From the NCBI GenBank assembly GCA_048213135.1, contig PS015022.1, forward strand, positions 162,249 to 226,248: 64,000 nucleotides of DNA, given 5' to 3'. Source of the stretch: Reclinomonas americana ATCC 50394. Its lineage: Eukaryota; Jakobida; Jakobea; Jakobida. The translations under genes were made by a program, and so were the position numbers. Positions 35,581 to 48,010 of this stretch are shown one piece after another. The notes under the pieces were generated by a model. The model did not search any database. It was given only the letters and a program-made list of their open reading frames with translations, and had not been told where the DNA came from. Each line of letters starts with the position of its first letter. The first letter of the stretch is position 1.

Positions 35581-38500
35581 ATGGAGACCGCCAGGAGGAG
35601 GAAGAGAAGACAGGCGCTATTATGCGTGGCAGTGGCACTTGTCGTCGTCTTGCTGTGCGCATGTGTCACTGTGGCAAGTGGAGCGCGTGTGCGTGCCTCG
35701 GCGGCTGCTGAGTCGCTGAAGCGTGCGCGTCTGTGTGGTCGCGGTGGTGGCTCGTGTGGGTTTGAGGGGTACTTGTACTTTGGGGATTCGTGGGATACGC
35801 GGTCGGAGCGCAAGGCGCCGGCGCTTAATCCGTGCGATTATCGCGAGGTGGGCGCGAGGTGGCGAGTGCATTTTGTGGAGGTTGGTGGGGATCGCAGAGG
35901 GAGGAGGAGGGGGGAGAAGGAGAAGGAGGGAGAGATGGGGAAGGGAGGGGAGAGGGAGGGGAGAGGGAGGGGAGAGGGAGGGGAGAGGAAGGTGAGAATG
36001 TATGCATTGTCTGTGTACGGGCGGAGGCAGTGTTGCTTTGTGTGCGTGTGTGTGTGTGTGTGTGTGTGAATGTTACATGTGTGTGTGTACAAGCGCGTGT
36101 GCAAGTTGTGTATGCAAGTGTGTGGAAGTGTACTTGTATCGCTTTATGAATCACTGTGTTTTTGTTCCGCAGTATGTTTGTGTACATGCGTTTGTGTGTA
36201 TTTCGCTGTGCTTTAGACTGTGTTGCTGCATGTGTTTGTGTCTGTGTGTGCTGATGGAGATGCGTGTTCTGCAGGCGCGTGAAGAGGACAGTGTGTTTGA
36301 TATCTCCTTCGTGTCGACGCGGATGCGGGTGAACTGCGCGGTGAGCAACGATGGCACGAGGCGGCTGAGCTCGCAACTGGAGGCCATGCCGATGCGTATT
36401 GTGCAGAACCACGTTGCGTCTTTGCATCATCGTGTGTGTCTGGCGAGCGCGTGCTCATGCGGTAGTGTGCATGCAGGCGACTGGTGTGGTCAAGAGCGTT
36501 CACTTTCACAAGAATATGCCCCGCGAGGGTGTGGCCATGGCGTCGTCGTTCTTGCACTCGATCAATCTGCACGTTCTTCCGTCGGTGGAGGCCGCAGCGT
36601 CGCCAACGGAGCAGCCTGGTGAGCAAGGCCAGTTGCTGTTTCTCGACACGTCGGATGGGTCGTCGGAGCCGTTGCTTCGCCTGTGCGTTGCTTTGAAAAG
36701 AGAGGTTATCGATTACCTGTGCTCATTTAGAGATGCAGTCTCACATCCGAAGCCGACGGCGAGCACACGGTGGTGCGCCACCAGTTTGTCAGCGTCTCCG
36801 AGTTCGAGGTCAACGAAAAGGGCATTCACAAGCTCGAGTTGCGTGGGTGTACCGATCCAGGAGTGTGATGTATCACGCAGTTGCACTCACTCAAATATCT
36901 GCACAACAGAAACAGGCTGCTGAAGAGCACGTACTCGGAGGAGGCACAGACCACAGCCAAGGTGCGTCTCGGATTACTGGCATCAATTTTCCGACATGGT
37001 TGTTGTGCTCACTCTTCTGCAACAGGGAGCGGCCACGGTGCGCGTCGATTCGTATGGCGTGACAGTCGAGGCCAGTGGCAGCATCAAGGTATGAGACGGA
37101 GAGAAAGAGTGCGGGTTGTGTACCAGCACTCTTCATCGTCGTTTGACGATGTGTGCAGGTCAAGGCCGGTGACCCGTCGGCCGCCGGTGAAGTCGGCGTG
37201 CGATACGCCAAGCCACAGCTCTTTGTCGCCACCTCGTCGAGCGAGGGCGCAGTGCAAGGTTTGAATTGCTTGTCAAAGTTGAGTGATACTGTTCCTTAAC
37301 CGTCGGTTGTTGATTGCAACAGAAAACAAGGCCGCCGAGGAACTCAAGGACACCATGTCGGCCAATCAGGTAATGTGTCAAATGCTCGCCGTCCTCGTGC
37401 GTGTCGGTGTGCTGACTGCCTCTTGACGATGACAGCCTCCTGGTTTCGGACTCGGCCATCAAATCAAGTTCACCGTGAAGCGTGTCTTGATTCCTGAGGA
37501 TCCCGCTCCCGACGTCCTCGATCTCGCCGAGTACGTGGAAGACGATTTTTATGCGCCACTAACATTGGAGGAGACGATGGACTTTGCATTCATCGCCCTC
37601 TCGCCGAGCGAACTCACCGCCGTGGTAGAGCAGTTGCGGCAACACTTCAATGCCAGGCAAAAGTCTTTCGAAAGGTGACTGACAGCGTACCATCGCGTGT
37701 GCAGAGCTTGCAACGGTGAGCGCACGCCGGCCGAGGCAGCCGCACTGATCATGCCACACACGTACAAGCCAGAAGCCGTGACGCATGTGGTTCGCCTGAT
37801 TGAGCGCGTGCAACACAACTGCAGTGATGAGGCGCTGCAGGCGGTGCGTGTGGCACTCGTGTTGTTGTTGTTGTTATCCGGAGTTGATGCTGACTGACTG
37901 TGATCAATGCAGCTATTTGTGGCAGTGGGCGCACAGAATCACCCGGTGGCACAAGAACACTTGGTGCGTTTCGCGTCTGCACACGCGACCAACCATCGTA
38001 TCCGTCACCACGCGCTGGTCGCGCTGGCACACGATCGAGATGGCCATCGGTTTGGGATTCCAGAGTCGACTGCCGACACGATTCACAAGTTGCATTCGTT
38101 GTGGCGGCGCGATGCGGACACGCAGGTGAGCGCACTGGAGGGGAGGGGGGGAGAAAATGAGAGGGAAAGGATGCAGTGTGCGAGTTGGGTGCAACGCGCA
38201 GTAGGGAGAGTGAGAAAGAACGTAGTATGTGCATGAGATGTGCGAGGTGAAAGGAGAAGAGAGGGCGGTGCACTGAGCGACTTACCATGAGATGCTACAC
38301 AGTTGTGATGAGAGTGAAAGAAAAGTGGTGCATGAAGCGAGTTTACAAGCAGTGCTCAGAAAGAGGAAAATTTGCCTTACCCTCTATCTGCATCACTCAC
38401 TCTCTTTCCTCCTCTCGCAGGTGCTGCTGACTCTGACGGCTGCCATTGGCACCCGGCAGACGGCAGAGGGCTTCGAGCACGTCATCTCGGCCATTGAGGA

Positions 38501-40910
38501 CGAAGCGCGTGTGCTCCTTCGCCAGCAACACCACGCTCCACCAACACCGGGCCATCTGGCGCACATGACCGTGTTGGTGCGCTCGCTAAGCAATGCCGGT
38601 GCTCCGCAGGCGCTCTCCTTCCTCGAAGCATGTGTTCGTCAGCATCGCGACAATGCTGTGAAGCGCGAGGCTGTGACGGCGCTGTCACGCATTGCCGCTC
38701 CCGAATCGACTCACGTGCTGATGAGTTTGGCACACGACGCCTCTGTCGACCACGATGTTCGCCTGGCCGCCGTGCAGTCGCTGTCGATGCGGTTCGTCCA
38801 TTTTATTCTTGAGTGGTGTGGTCTGTCGTGTGTCGCTCACAGTGCGCCACAGCAACACGATGCGCCGACACTTCAATCGCACGCCGGAGGAAGCGTACGA
38901 GGCGGCCATGCGTGCAGAGCCACCACGAGACAGGAGTGACGATGATAACGACAACAATAACGATGACCAGAACGACGATGAGCCTGCGCAGGACGGTGGT
39001 GATGGCGACTCGTGGCAGCTGAAAAAGTTGCGCTTTTCTGCGTACTCTGCAATGTCGAGAGTCTTGCCTCAACAGTGCTTCCCCGTGGTGCGCACAGAGA
39101 GTTTCAGAGTCCGCAGTTTGGCAAGGTATTGACAGCAAGCTGATGAACTCGCTGTGCTTCGCTTGCTGACAACTGTTTGTCTGCGCCACAGCACATTTTG
39201 AATGGCTCCTTCTCTGCCAGCATCGACATGAATGCGTCAAAGAGGTGTGGTGCTTTATATTATTTGCGAGGAGTATTGTGGACTGTGTGTGTCTCACCCT
39301 TTGTTCTCTATGTGTGTATCGCAGTGGCGATGACACGCTGCAAATGTTGCGTTGTATGGGCGACCATTGCAACAGTGACAACTCGCACTCATTCCTTCCC
39401 ACTTGCAGGTCTGGTGTGGCGAATGTGGAGATGCCATTCCAGGTCTGCCTCTCTTGCGCGTGTAGACGACTGCTGTGAGAGTGGTCTCATCTGTCGGGAT
39501 GCATATGCAGGTGTGGAAATTCCACATGAAGGCATTCGAGGCCACAGCACGCGCCACATACCCTTCTGAGGAGGGCGCAGATGCCACTGTCGAGTTCAAT
39601 GTGCAGGTTCACACAGGAGTGAGGACTCTATCTGTGATGATCACCACCCTCACCGCGCGTTTGTGCACCACAGTCATTCGGCGTCAGCCTCTTCCAGGAG
39701 GTGTTCAACCGCCAAGTGCAACCGGTGCAGACGCAAGACACATGCAATCTCGGCGCCGAGCCAACTCAAGATGTTGCGTCATGCACTCACCCACAGTCTC
39801 ATCCTCCACCGATCAACCAACATACTGTGCCATCACACAGGAGGAGATTGCCAGCAAGGAGCTCGTCAAGTCGGTGACGAAGAGCAACCGCAAGTGCTTC
39901 AGTTGCGGTGACAGCGATCGCAAAGTGGGAAGAAGTCAGTCACTCACGTTGGCGATTTCTGTGTCCGTGCAGTGGGCAAGATCTGCATCGGCATGCGTCT
40001 GCACGCCACCATGTCACTCAGCGCCAATCTGTACCTGGCGCCATTCGGCTGTGTGCCGCCGGCGGTAACAGCTGGCATCCGCGCGGCAGCGAAAATTTCG
40101 GTATGTCCGGAGGTGGAAGAAGAGGAGATGACAACCATGCGCTGTTTACTCATGGTTGTTGTTGTGTAGATCAGAGCCGAGGGCGGTGTTGGCACTGCAG
40201 CGGCCAAGGGCGGAGTGCGCGGAAAGCTCACGCTGGTCGATATTGCGTTGCCGTTCTTTGTCCGTGCACGCGCTGATGGCGCCTCGTGCATGCGAGGCGT
40301 TGCGCAAGTCTAGTTGCGTCGGGCGGCGAGTGGTTGGGAGGAGAAAAATGGGGCACTGAAAAAATGTGTGCTCTCGCAGCCCGAGTGGTGGCAAGTTGAG
40401 TGTGTGGTGGGACGCCACTGGCGGTTCGGGTGGGTCGTCGGAACAAGCGCTGGTGGCCGTCGACGAGGACGAGGAACTGGTGGAGGCTATTCCGCTGCTG
40501 GTCCCCATTGCAGCTCGTGTGGGTGGCATGTTGCTGAAGCACGCGGTGAAGAAGGTGGCCAAGAACATGCTCAAGTCGGGGTTGAAGAAACTGGCCAAGA
40601 ATGTTGCGTCTGTGTGTTGCTTGCATGCGCAAGACAAATGTGACTTACCGAGCGTTTCTTGCCGCGCAGCTGGTTGGAAAATTGCTCAAGGGCTCCCAGG
40701 TGTGTGGGATTGCATGGTCTTGTTGTGTAATCAAGTTGTACTCACTCGTCGCAGACGCTGTGGGAGTGGCACACGCCACATCGCGAGTTGAATTTGATGG
40801 CAGTGGGCCAGTGCACGGTGGAGGATCTGGCCAACTATTCGGGCGGCAACGGCGGTGGTGATGGTAATCGCGGAGGAAATGATGACGACGGTGGTGGTCA
40901 GTGGTGGTGA
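35581..40910 (+). CDS. Large secreted or membrane-anchored HEAT-repeat protein, possibly large-lipid-transfer (vitellogenin-N-like)
   Basis: Starts METARRRKRRQALLCVAVAL with a long hydrophobic core (signal peptide or anchor). Then comes a beta-rich N-terminal region over several exons: CGFEGYLYFGDSWDTRSERK; VFDISFVSTRMRVNCAVSND; GVVKSVHFHKNMPREGVAMA; HTVVRHQFVSVSEFEVN; HSLKYLHNRNRLLKSTYS. This order (barrel, then a VKSVHF...SFLHSINLHV strand-helix) and the following helical-repeat part (LTLEETMDFAFIALSPSELT; ALFVAVGAQNHPVAQEHLVR; VKREAVTALSRIAAPEST; VRLAAVQSLSMR) recall the LPD_N domain of vitellogenin/MTP. That is a pattern judgement, not a search. An Asp/Asn-rich insert (DDDNDNNNDDQNDDE) precedes a C-terminal half with Cys pairs (KCFSCGDSDRK), a hydrophobic/basic helix (LLKHAVKKVAKNMLKSGLKK) and a Gly/Asp tail ending GGGQWW, stop 40908-40910. 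About twenty introns. The function is unproven. Confidence 0.55.
35881..36273 (+). repeat. Intron with GGA-type purine tract followed by TG microsatellite
   Basis: The intron lies between VHFVE and AREEDSVFDI (phase 0). About 35898-35992 is GGGAGAGG-type purine repeat and about 36039-36260 is TG-rich. At 393 bp it is several times longer than typical introns here. Confidence 0.75.
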
Positions 40911-41046
40911 GGCGAGTAAATTACTGGTACAGGGAAGCTCTCTTTATGGCCGCTGAGAGGCAAAGGAAAAAAGCAACGAGCTCACCCATTGGCCGTTTGT
41001 TCGAATTGCTTGCTCTCCTGTTTCTTAGCGCACTTGCACGCGAATC

Positions 41047-43418
41047 ATGTCTCTCTCCCCTTCCGCGTCGGCATCCATGAGTTGCGACACCACCCCACTA
41101 CTCTCATGCGAATTGAAACTCAACTGCCTCTCACCCCTCTCTCCTCCTCTGCGTGCACACACAGGTGTGGTGGATGGCGAGGTGAGTGTGTCCGCGCATG
41201 CATTTTTCCCTGCATGCTCACGTGCGCGCGCTCTCTCTCTCTCTCTTACATACGCGCACACACGTAGGTCATCTTCCGCTCCACTCGTTGCGTGGTGTTA
41301 TTCGTGAATCGTCAGCACCAACTCACACACAAATTTACCCGCGCGCCCCTGCATGCAGTGCCGGTTCCGCCGCCGCCCGCCGACATGCTCCCGGGCGACG
41401 CATACTCAACCTGGCTCATTCGCCGCATGCGCCAGCGAGACCACGAACAAGGCGAGCATCCGCTGCTGCTGCAACACGAAACGCAACAGCAGTGGACTGG
41501 CACGCAAGTTGCTCAAATGGCAGAGAACGTTGCCCGTCGCCTGCGTGCGTCGCCGACCGAGGGTGGGGCCAGCGACGGGTGCGGCTTGGTGGCTGGCGAG
41601 ACCGTGGCGCTGGTGGCCACCACCTTTGTCCACTTTCTGCCTGTTGTGCTCGGTGTGAGCGAAGCGGCATGCACTCTGTGTCCACTGCCTGCCATCTCCG
41701 CAGGTGTGGCAGTTCGTCATCATCATGAGGGAGGCACCTCGAGTACATATGCTCACTGTGCGCAACAGAGGACGAGCTGATGGCGTACTTTACGCAGACC
41801 CACACGCGAGTGGTCATTGTCAACGCGACGGTGCTGGCCAAGACCCTTCGCGCGATTCTTCGGCTCGGCGCGCAGCCGTCGCAAGTCCGCAGCGTGTTTG
41901 TCATCTCGCCGCACGGCTTGCACAGCGACAGTGAGTGGCGCGAGTCGGAGGCGGTGGCGGATGCCGTGGCGCAAGGTTTGTAAGTTGCCGAAGAGAGGTG
42001 CGAGAATGCCACCACCACCACTAACTGCGCACACGCTGCATAGGCATCGCGGTGCACCCGCTGAGCGTGCTGCTTGACGACGTTCCTGGGTGCCACGGGC
42101 AGGCCTTTAAGCGCGAGAGCACCGTTCTGGAGGAGGACGTAACGCTGATCATGTTCTCAAGGTGCGCTCTGCGTTTTCGAACAAACCGCTGCTTTGCATG
42201 CATGTCTGATGAGTCCCACAGTGGCACCACTGGCCACCCGAAGATCGTGATGCACACGCAAAAGTCGATTCGCAACTTCCTCGTCAACGCCACCTCACTG
42301 GCCTGTGACAATGACAATCTTGTCAACTCGGCGTTGCGTGACTGCGTGTGAGATACGGGAGGAAGAATGAGCATGAGGTGACACCTCCTCCCCTGCAGGT
42401 TCTCCTTCCACGTCTCGGGCGTACTGCTGTCACTCTCCGTTGCGTTTCACACTCTTCTGCATCGCCTCGCTTGCTGCTGAGTTGTTATGGTGCAGGGATG
42501 CGTGCACGGCTGCCGGACCACGTTTTTCGAGATTCCACTGCCTCCCAACCCGCGCTTGCTGCTGGAGCTGCTGGTCAAGTACCAGGCCAACTTTGTGTTT
42601 GTTTCGCCGGCGTCGATTCATGCGTTTTGCGCGCTGCCTGATGTTGCGGGGGGAGGGAGAGGGAAGGGGGAAAGGGGGAAAAGGGAGAGGGAAAGGGGGA
42701 GAGGGAAAGGGGGAGAGGGAGGGAGTTTATCTTTGTGTTTGTTTCGCCGGCGTCGATTCATGCGTTTTGCGCGTTGCTTGATGTTGCGCGGAGGGAGAAG
42801 GGAGAGGGACAGGGAGGGAGAAGGAGTTTATCTCACCTATAAAATTAATGAGGATTGCAGCTGCCTCCGTGTCGTTGAAGTTGCCACATTGCTTTTGGAT
42901 TGGCAGACACACAGAGATGGTCTTTTGGTGCTCGTTCTTTCTTCAGGATCACGGGGAGAGAGTCTTGATTCACCGGACTGCCTTCCTTCTCAACTTGCTG
43001 TCGCGACTCACCTCGGTTGTCGTGCTGTTGCAGCTCGAGAGCTTCGACCTGAGCCACCTGCGGCAGATTATGGTCGGCGGTGCGCTGCTGAACTTGGATC
43101 AGGCGCTGGAGGTGCACCGTCGCACGGGAGTGCGTCTCATGCAGGTGCGTCATCAACGTAGCGCTGCTGCACGCTGCCGGCTGTGTTGTTTCACCTGCTC
43201 CGTTGCATTTCTCGTGCGCAGCTGTGGGGCATGACCGAGATCCTGGTGGCCACTGCGGACACGGATGCTGCCGATGCGCCCGTGGAGTCCATTGGCTGTC
43301 TGCAACCGGGTGTGGAGATGAAGCTGGTGGATCCTGTCGACGGAACCACCGTCGGCGTCGGGGCGATTGGTGAGATTTTCATCCGGGCGCCGGGAGTTGC
43401 GTTGGGGAAGTGACAGAG

Positions 43419-43454
<36 letters not shown>

Positions 43455-44412
43455 GGCGCTGGCCACTGCAAGTGACACATGGGACTATTGCTTTCGTTGC
43501 TTGATGGAAACGAGAACATTCTGGTCATGGGTCCGTTGTCTTTCTTCGTTTGCGATGTGTGTAGGTGGTACAACAACAACAAACTTGCAAATCCGAAAAG
43601 CTAGACAGTTGCATGATGATCACCATCTTGTGTGAGCACCAGAAACTGAGTGAGACATCACGGAACAGTAAGAAAAAGTCGAGATGCATAATGCTGCCGC
43701 TTCTAGTGACCACACTTATTCCTTTCCCTCCCTTCCCCAAAGCGCAGAACATGCTCGGCTACCGCGATGCCCCCGAGCTAACCGCGGAGACCATTGTCGA
43801 CGGTGGCTGGGTCCGTACCGGCGATCTCGGACGAATCGACCATCGTGGGCTCGTGTTCTTCGAGGGCCGAAGTCGCGTCTCCTTGCGTGTGGTCAGTAGT
43901 GTGGTGTCGAGTCTTCTCACCACCACCTCTGTGCGCACAGTCAAGGAGATGATCCGCGTGCCCATCTTCCCGATGTTCGCTCCGACCGACATTGATATCG
44001 TGCTGCAACACCATCCGGCCGTCAAGGAGTGTGCCAGTGCCGGACTGGTGCGTCGTGCCACCGGTTACGACGTGCCGGTGGCCTTTGTGGTGAAGCAGGC
44101 GTCGGTTCGTGTTGCGACAATGCAGCAACCTTGAGAGGACGATCGCTCACAGAGTGCTTGCAGCATGCGAACGTGACGGAAGACGAGCTGATCGAGTTCC
44201 TTCGGCCGCAGCTGGTGTGTGATACCCTTGGATGAACGCAGCATGCAGAGTTGCTCACTGCTGTGTTGTGGTGTCTCCAGCCGGTGCAGAAAGTGCCAGC
44301 GCACGTGGTGTTCCTCCAGCAGATGCCACGCAGCAGTGCGCTGGGCAAACCGATGCGGCACATGTTGAGGGAGACGCCGGAGGCCAAGGCCCAGTTGAGC
44401 GACCTGCTTTGA
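41047..44412 (+). CDS. Acyl-CoA synthetase / 4-coumarate-CoA-ligase-like adenylating enzyme (ANL superfamily)
   Basis: Key ANL motifs occur in order across about a dozen exons: N-terminal GVVDGE|VIFRST, WTGTQVAQMAENVARRL and VALVATTFVHFLPVVLGVSE; the phosphate loop SGTTGHPK near 42222-42245; FVFVSPASIHAFCALPD joined to LESFDLSHLRQIMVGGALL; LWGMTEILVATADT; the ATP-ribose Asp segment GWVRTGDLGRID...FFEGRS; the hinge KEMIRV; HPAVKECASAGLV; and the catalytic Lys region SSALGKPMRHML. The stop is at 44410-44412. Known: the enzyme makes an acyl-adenylate then a CoA thioester, in cytosol or organelle depending on targeting. The C-terminal residues do not form an SKL signal. The ATG at 41047 is in frame with GVVDGE, but a different first exon is possible. 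The intron at 42643-43033 holds a duplicated exon fragment. Confidence 0.85.
42591..42830 (+). repeat. Tandem duplication of an exon end plus purine tract inside the acyl-CoA ligase gene
   Basis: Copy 1 (about 42591-42730) starts in the FVFVSPASIHAFCALPD exon and runs through a GGGAGA tract to GGGAGTTTAT. Copy 2 (about 42731-42830) repeats the roughly 65 exon bases with only a few substitutions, then a shorter purine tract and GGAGTTTATC. Copy 2 lies in the intron and keeps the TTGATGTTGCG donor-like end. Confidence 0.85.
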
Positions 44413-44719
44413 GGTGTTTTCGCTCACGGTGTTGCAGACTTGCGTTTTTCAATTGAATATGGTTGTCTCCCCGAGTTAAGGGTCAAGTGTGGAGGGCACA
44501 GAGGCCGCAGTTTCGCTGCCATCTCTCTCTCTTTCTCTCTCGCTCTCTCGCGACGTCGACGTTCAGGACACAGCCTTTTTTTCTTCTTTCGTGGGAGAAG
44601 GCACCACCTTGGTCGTCTTCATCTCTCTTCTTCTTCTTCTCCCTTGTGCTTCAGTGTCGTTCCACAAAGTCAGAGAGAGAGAGAGAGAGTGCGAGTTGTC
44701 TCGTCATTTTTCCGAAACC

Positions 44720-47307
44720 ATGAGCGATTTTGAATTCGACAGCGACGATCACGCCTTCCACCACCCACCCACAGACGGTGCCTTTCCCTGTCTCCCCTCC
44801 TTGTCTCCCTTCTCTCTCTCAATGCCCTTTTCCCTCAAAAAACGCCATCACCTGCAGGTGAGGCCTCGTCGTCGTCGGCGTCGGCGAGTCAAAATGTCAG
44901 TGGCCCCTTCCCTCCCACCGACCACCACTCCGCCCACGCCATTCTGCTCATCGACCTGCAAAACGACTTTCTGGAGCCACGCGGCGCCTTTGGCGAGCAC
45001 GAGTGCGTGCCGTTCGTCGACGATCTGTGGCCACAGATCGAGGCCTTGACCGCCCACGCGCAGCACCACGTGTTGCCCCTGATTTGGGTGCGCAGCGAGT
45101 ACAGCGCCGAGAGGAGAGCACAGACAGATCATGCCTGTGACACAATCAACACGGGTTTCCTGGCCGGCAGTCATCGCGGAGGGCGGGCGTGCTGTGAGCC
45201 GGGCTCGTGGGGCGCCGAGTTGCACGAGTTGGTGGCCCCGATGGCCGCGCACCACGTCTCTGCGGTGGTGACCAAGACGTGGTTCTCGGCGTTTGCAGGC
45301 ACCGATCTGGAGGCGCGCCTGCACCAGCTGGGAGTGCGGAGACTGATTGTGGTCGGCGTCGCTGCCAATGTGTGCGTGCTGGCCACGGTCAACGACGCCC
45401 TGCATCGCGGCTTTCGTGTGACGGTGCTGTCGGATGCGGTGTCGGTGCTGAAGGGCCGCGCGAAGAACAAGCAGCGCGTCAATCACGCGCTGCGCGACAT
45501 GACGCAGGCCGGCGCCACCGTCGTGACCACCGGCGAGTGGCTGCACGAGTACGCCACCAGCATTGCGCCGATCGAGCCAGTGGCCTCGCAGGATGGCGAC
45601 AGCCGACTGGTGTGCGAGCCGCTGACGGTGGGCGAAGGCGACACGATGCTCCTGCATCACGTGCTGCCGCGACGTGCCGACGTGCTGCGCGTCTCGTCCG
45701 ACATGCAGCCGCTGGTGACGGCCGACGACGCGTTCGACTGGGTGCGCGACGAGGTGCACTGGCAGACCATGTTGAACCAGGGCAACCCGGTTCCGCGGCT
45801 GGTGGCCATTCAGGGCGAGTTGTCGAGCGACGGCAACGTGGAGCCGCTGTACCGGCACCCGGTCGACGTGCAGCCGGTGCTGGAGTGCTGGTCGCCCACC
45901 GTGCGCGCCCTGCGTGATGCCGCACAGGCGGCCCTCGAACAGGTTCTCGGTCGCCAGCACCCACAGCTGAATCACGCCCTCATCCAGCTGTACCGCGACG
46001 GACGAGACAGCATTGGCGAGCACGCCGACAAGACGCTGGACGTGCACCCCGACAGCTACATTGTCAACCTGTCACTCGGCGCCACACGCGTCATGACTCT
46101 GCGGCGCAAGCTGGGTGACAGGCCGGTGGTGCGCGTCGCCCTCAGCCACAACACCATGATGATGCTGCACTTGGAGACGAACCGCTTCTGGAAGCACGCC
46201 GTCAACGCAGAGCAGAAGCCGTGCGGTGAGCGCATCAGTCTGACGTTCCGCGCCATCTCCACGTTCTACCACCGCCAGTCGGGCGTGATCTCGGGCCAAG
46301 GTGCCCGCCGTGACCCACTGTTGGCCCTCCCACAACACGAGGAATGCGCCGCCATGCTGACGGCCTTTGGCCTCGAGAACCGCTCGTCGGACTTTGACTG
46401 GCAGACCGTGTACGGGCAGGGATTCAACGCGCTCAACTTTGCCGTGCTCAACGCCGCCGGCAGACCAGAGGAGGCGCGAGCGGACGCCGTGCTTGATGAC
46501 GGCGATGCGCGCAGTCAAGAGGAGGAGGAGGTGGTGGTGGAGGAGCAGGAGGAGGACGACCCATCGGCAGCCGAGGTGCGAGACCGACGACGTGGCTTTA
46601 TCGCACCGCAGCCCGGAGAGCGCACGCTGTACTGGGTGCACGGCTCCATTCCCAGCTGGCGCGTGATGCTGGTGTTCCACGAGCTCGGCATCCCATTCCA
46701 GCCCGTGCGCCTGCGCGTCATGGTGGAGCCGCGAGACACCCACGACCCGGACTTTGCGGCACTCAATCCGCGGTGCAAGACGCCGACGCTGGTGGAGCCC
46801 GACGGCACCGTGCTCTACGAGTCGCTGGCCATCCTCACCACGTACGCTCTCGGCACGCCACTGATTCCCGAGTCGCGGCGGAGTCGCGTGCTGATGCGCG
46901 TGCAGGAGACGGAGAACCTCAGCCACAAGTACAAGCCGATGGAGAGCCTGTTCCGCGTGGACAGCCTGGATCCGCCCGACGTGCTCCAGCTGGGCGAGGA
47001 TCGCGAGAAGTTGTACGACGAGTTGAGCTTGTGGGAGCGGTACCTGGAGGAGGAGGGCAGCGGCTGGGTGGTGGGCGACTCGCTGACGGCCGCCGATCTG
47101 GCGCTGTACGCCGTGTTGGCGTACATGGCGCGTCGAGGGTTGTCGCTGGCGCGTCGCGGGCAGTGGCCTCGGCTGTGTCGTCTAGTCGAGCAAGTGAGTG
47201 CGAGGCCGAGCGCCGTGCACTCGTACCCCAGTGAGTGGAGGAGGAAGAAGGGGGTGGATTTGTTTGCGAGGTTGGATAGGTTGTTGGTGCAGGTGCGGGG
47301 GTGGTAG
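44720..47307 (+). CDS. Isochorismatase-like hydrolase / AlkB-like 2OG-Fe(II) dioxygenase / glutathione S-transferase triple fusion
   Basis: Exon 1 is 44720-44777 (MSDFEFDSDDHAFHHPPTD). An 80-bp intron leads to a single long exon, 44858-47307, giving 835 aa. Domain 1 (about 48-245) is a cysteine hydrolase of the isochorismatase fold: Asp in LLIDLQNDF (D52), Lys in TKTWFSAF (K159), and the nucleophile Cys in VGVAANVCVLAT (C192). Domain 2 (about 330-490) is AlkB-like: LYRDGRDSIGEHADKTLDV provides the HxD pair (H408, D410), then NLSLGATRVMTLR, LETNRFWKHAV (distal His) and GERISLTFRAI (2OG-binding Arg). An acidic linker (EEEEVVVEEQEEDD) precedes domain 3 (about 605-828), a GST with thioredoxin-like N-half (LYWVHGSIPSWRVMLVFHEL; CKTPTLVEPDGTVLYES) and helical C-half (VVGDSLTAADLALYAVLAYM). 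The substrates are unknown. It could couple oxidative demethylation or hydroxylation to hydrolysis and glutathione chemistry. Upstream T/C-rich DNA at 44521-44710 is probably 5' UTR or promoter. Confidence 0.9.
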
Positions 47308-48010
47308 TATGAAAGTGAAGGGGAGCGGTGAGGGTGATGAAAGGGGAAGGGGAAGGGGAAGGGGAAGGGCGAAGAGGAAGGGAAAGGATTCGATTCTTAT
47401 CATGAAAACGGATTCGCTACCGTCACGCGACAACTGTGCAACGATGACAGTTGTCCACCGATGTAACCACTGGCTCGTGTGTTATGAAGCAGTGCACGCA
47501 CCTATTTGCACAAGTCTCTCCTCGGCGACACGCTTTTCCTGTTTTGTGAGCCAGCATGCATGTGCACACACGCACCAACGAAGTCCTGTCCCACAATTGC
47601 TGTCAGAGTCGGTCGGTGGTTTGCGGAGCAGAAGACGGAGTGTGTTCTCTGTTCTGTGTCAGTGTGCTTCCCCACTGTGCGTGTGTGCAAGAGAGAAGGG
47701 AGAGAGGAGAGTGAGCTGTTGCATTTCTCCGCATATTATTGTGACAGAGAGAGAGAGAGAGAGAGAGAGACAAGAGGAGCGTTTCATTCCCCTGTGCATC
47801 TGTTAGTGTGCTGTCGGTAATCTTGTTGTGACACATTCTGATGGCAAGTGGGAGTGGTGTGCCGCGTGAGTTGCGTGTCTCTCTCTCATTGTATTGTTGT
47901 CAGATGCATCATCTCCATCATTCTCACATTGTGTGATTCGTTCCCTATGTTACTCTCCTCTCACTCTCTCGTGCAGTCATGACCACGATGTTGGTGATGA
48001 GGAATGTGCG
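47308..48010. other. Intergenic and 5' region of STAND gene A
   Basis: Starts with a (GGGGAA)n patch at 47340-47380. From about 47440 it is recognisably homologous to 52220-52620, upstream of gene B: CTCTCCTCGGCGACACGC, GTGAGCCAGCATGC, CCCACTGTGCGTGTGTGCAAGAGAG and a GA microsatellite are shared. It includes ATGGCAAGTGGGAGTGGTG at 47841, also conserved in B (52641). This may be a first coding exon, but I cannot make its donor phase fit the next exon. Confidence 0.6.

Noticed and set aside
44720-47307. Bacterial contamination as the source of the isochorismatase-AlkB-GST gene
   Set aside because: It has a spliceosomal intron near the 5' end, neighbouring eukaryotic genes and the same base composition.
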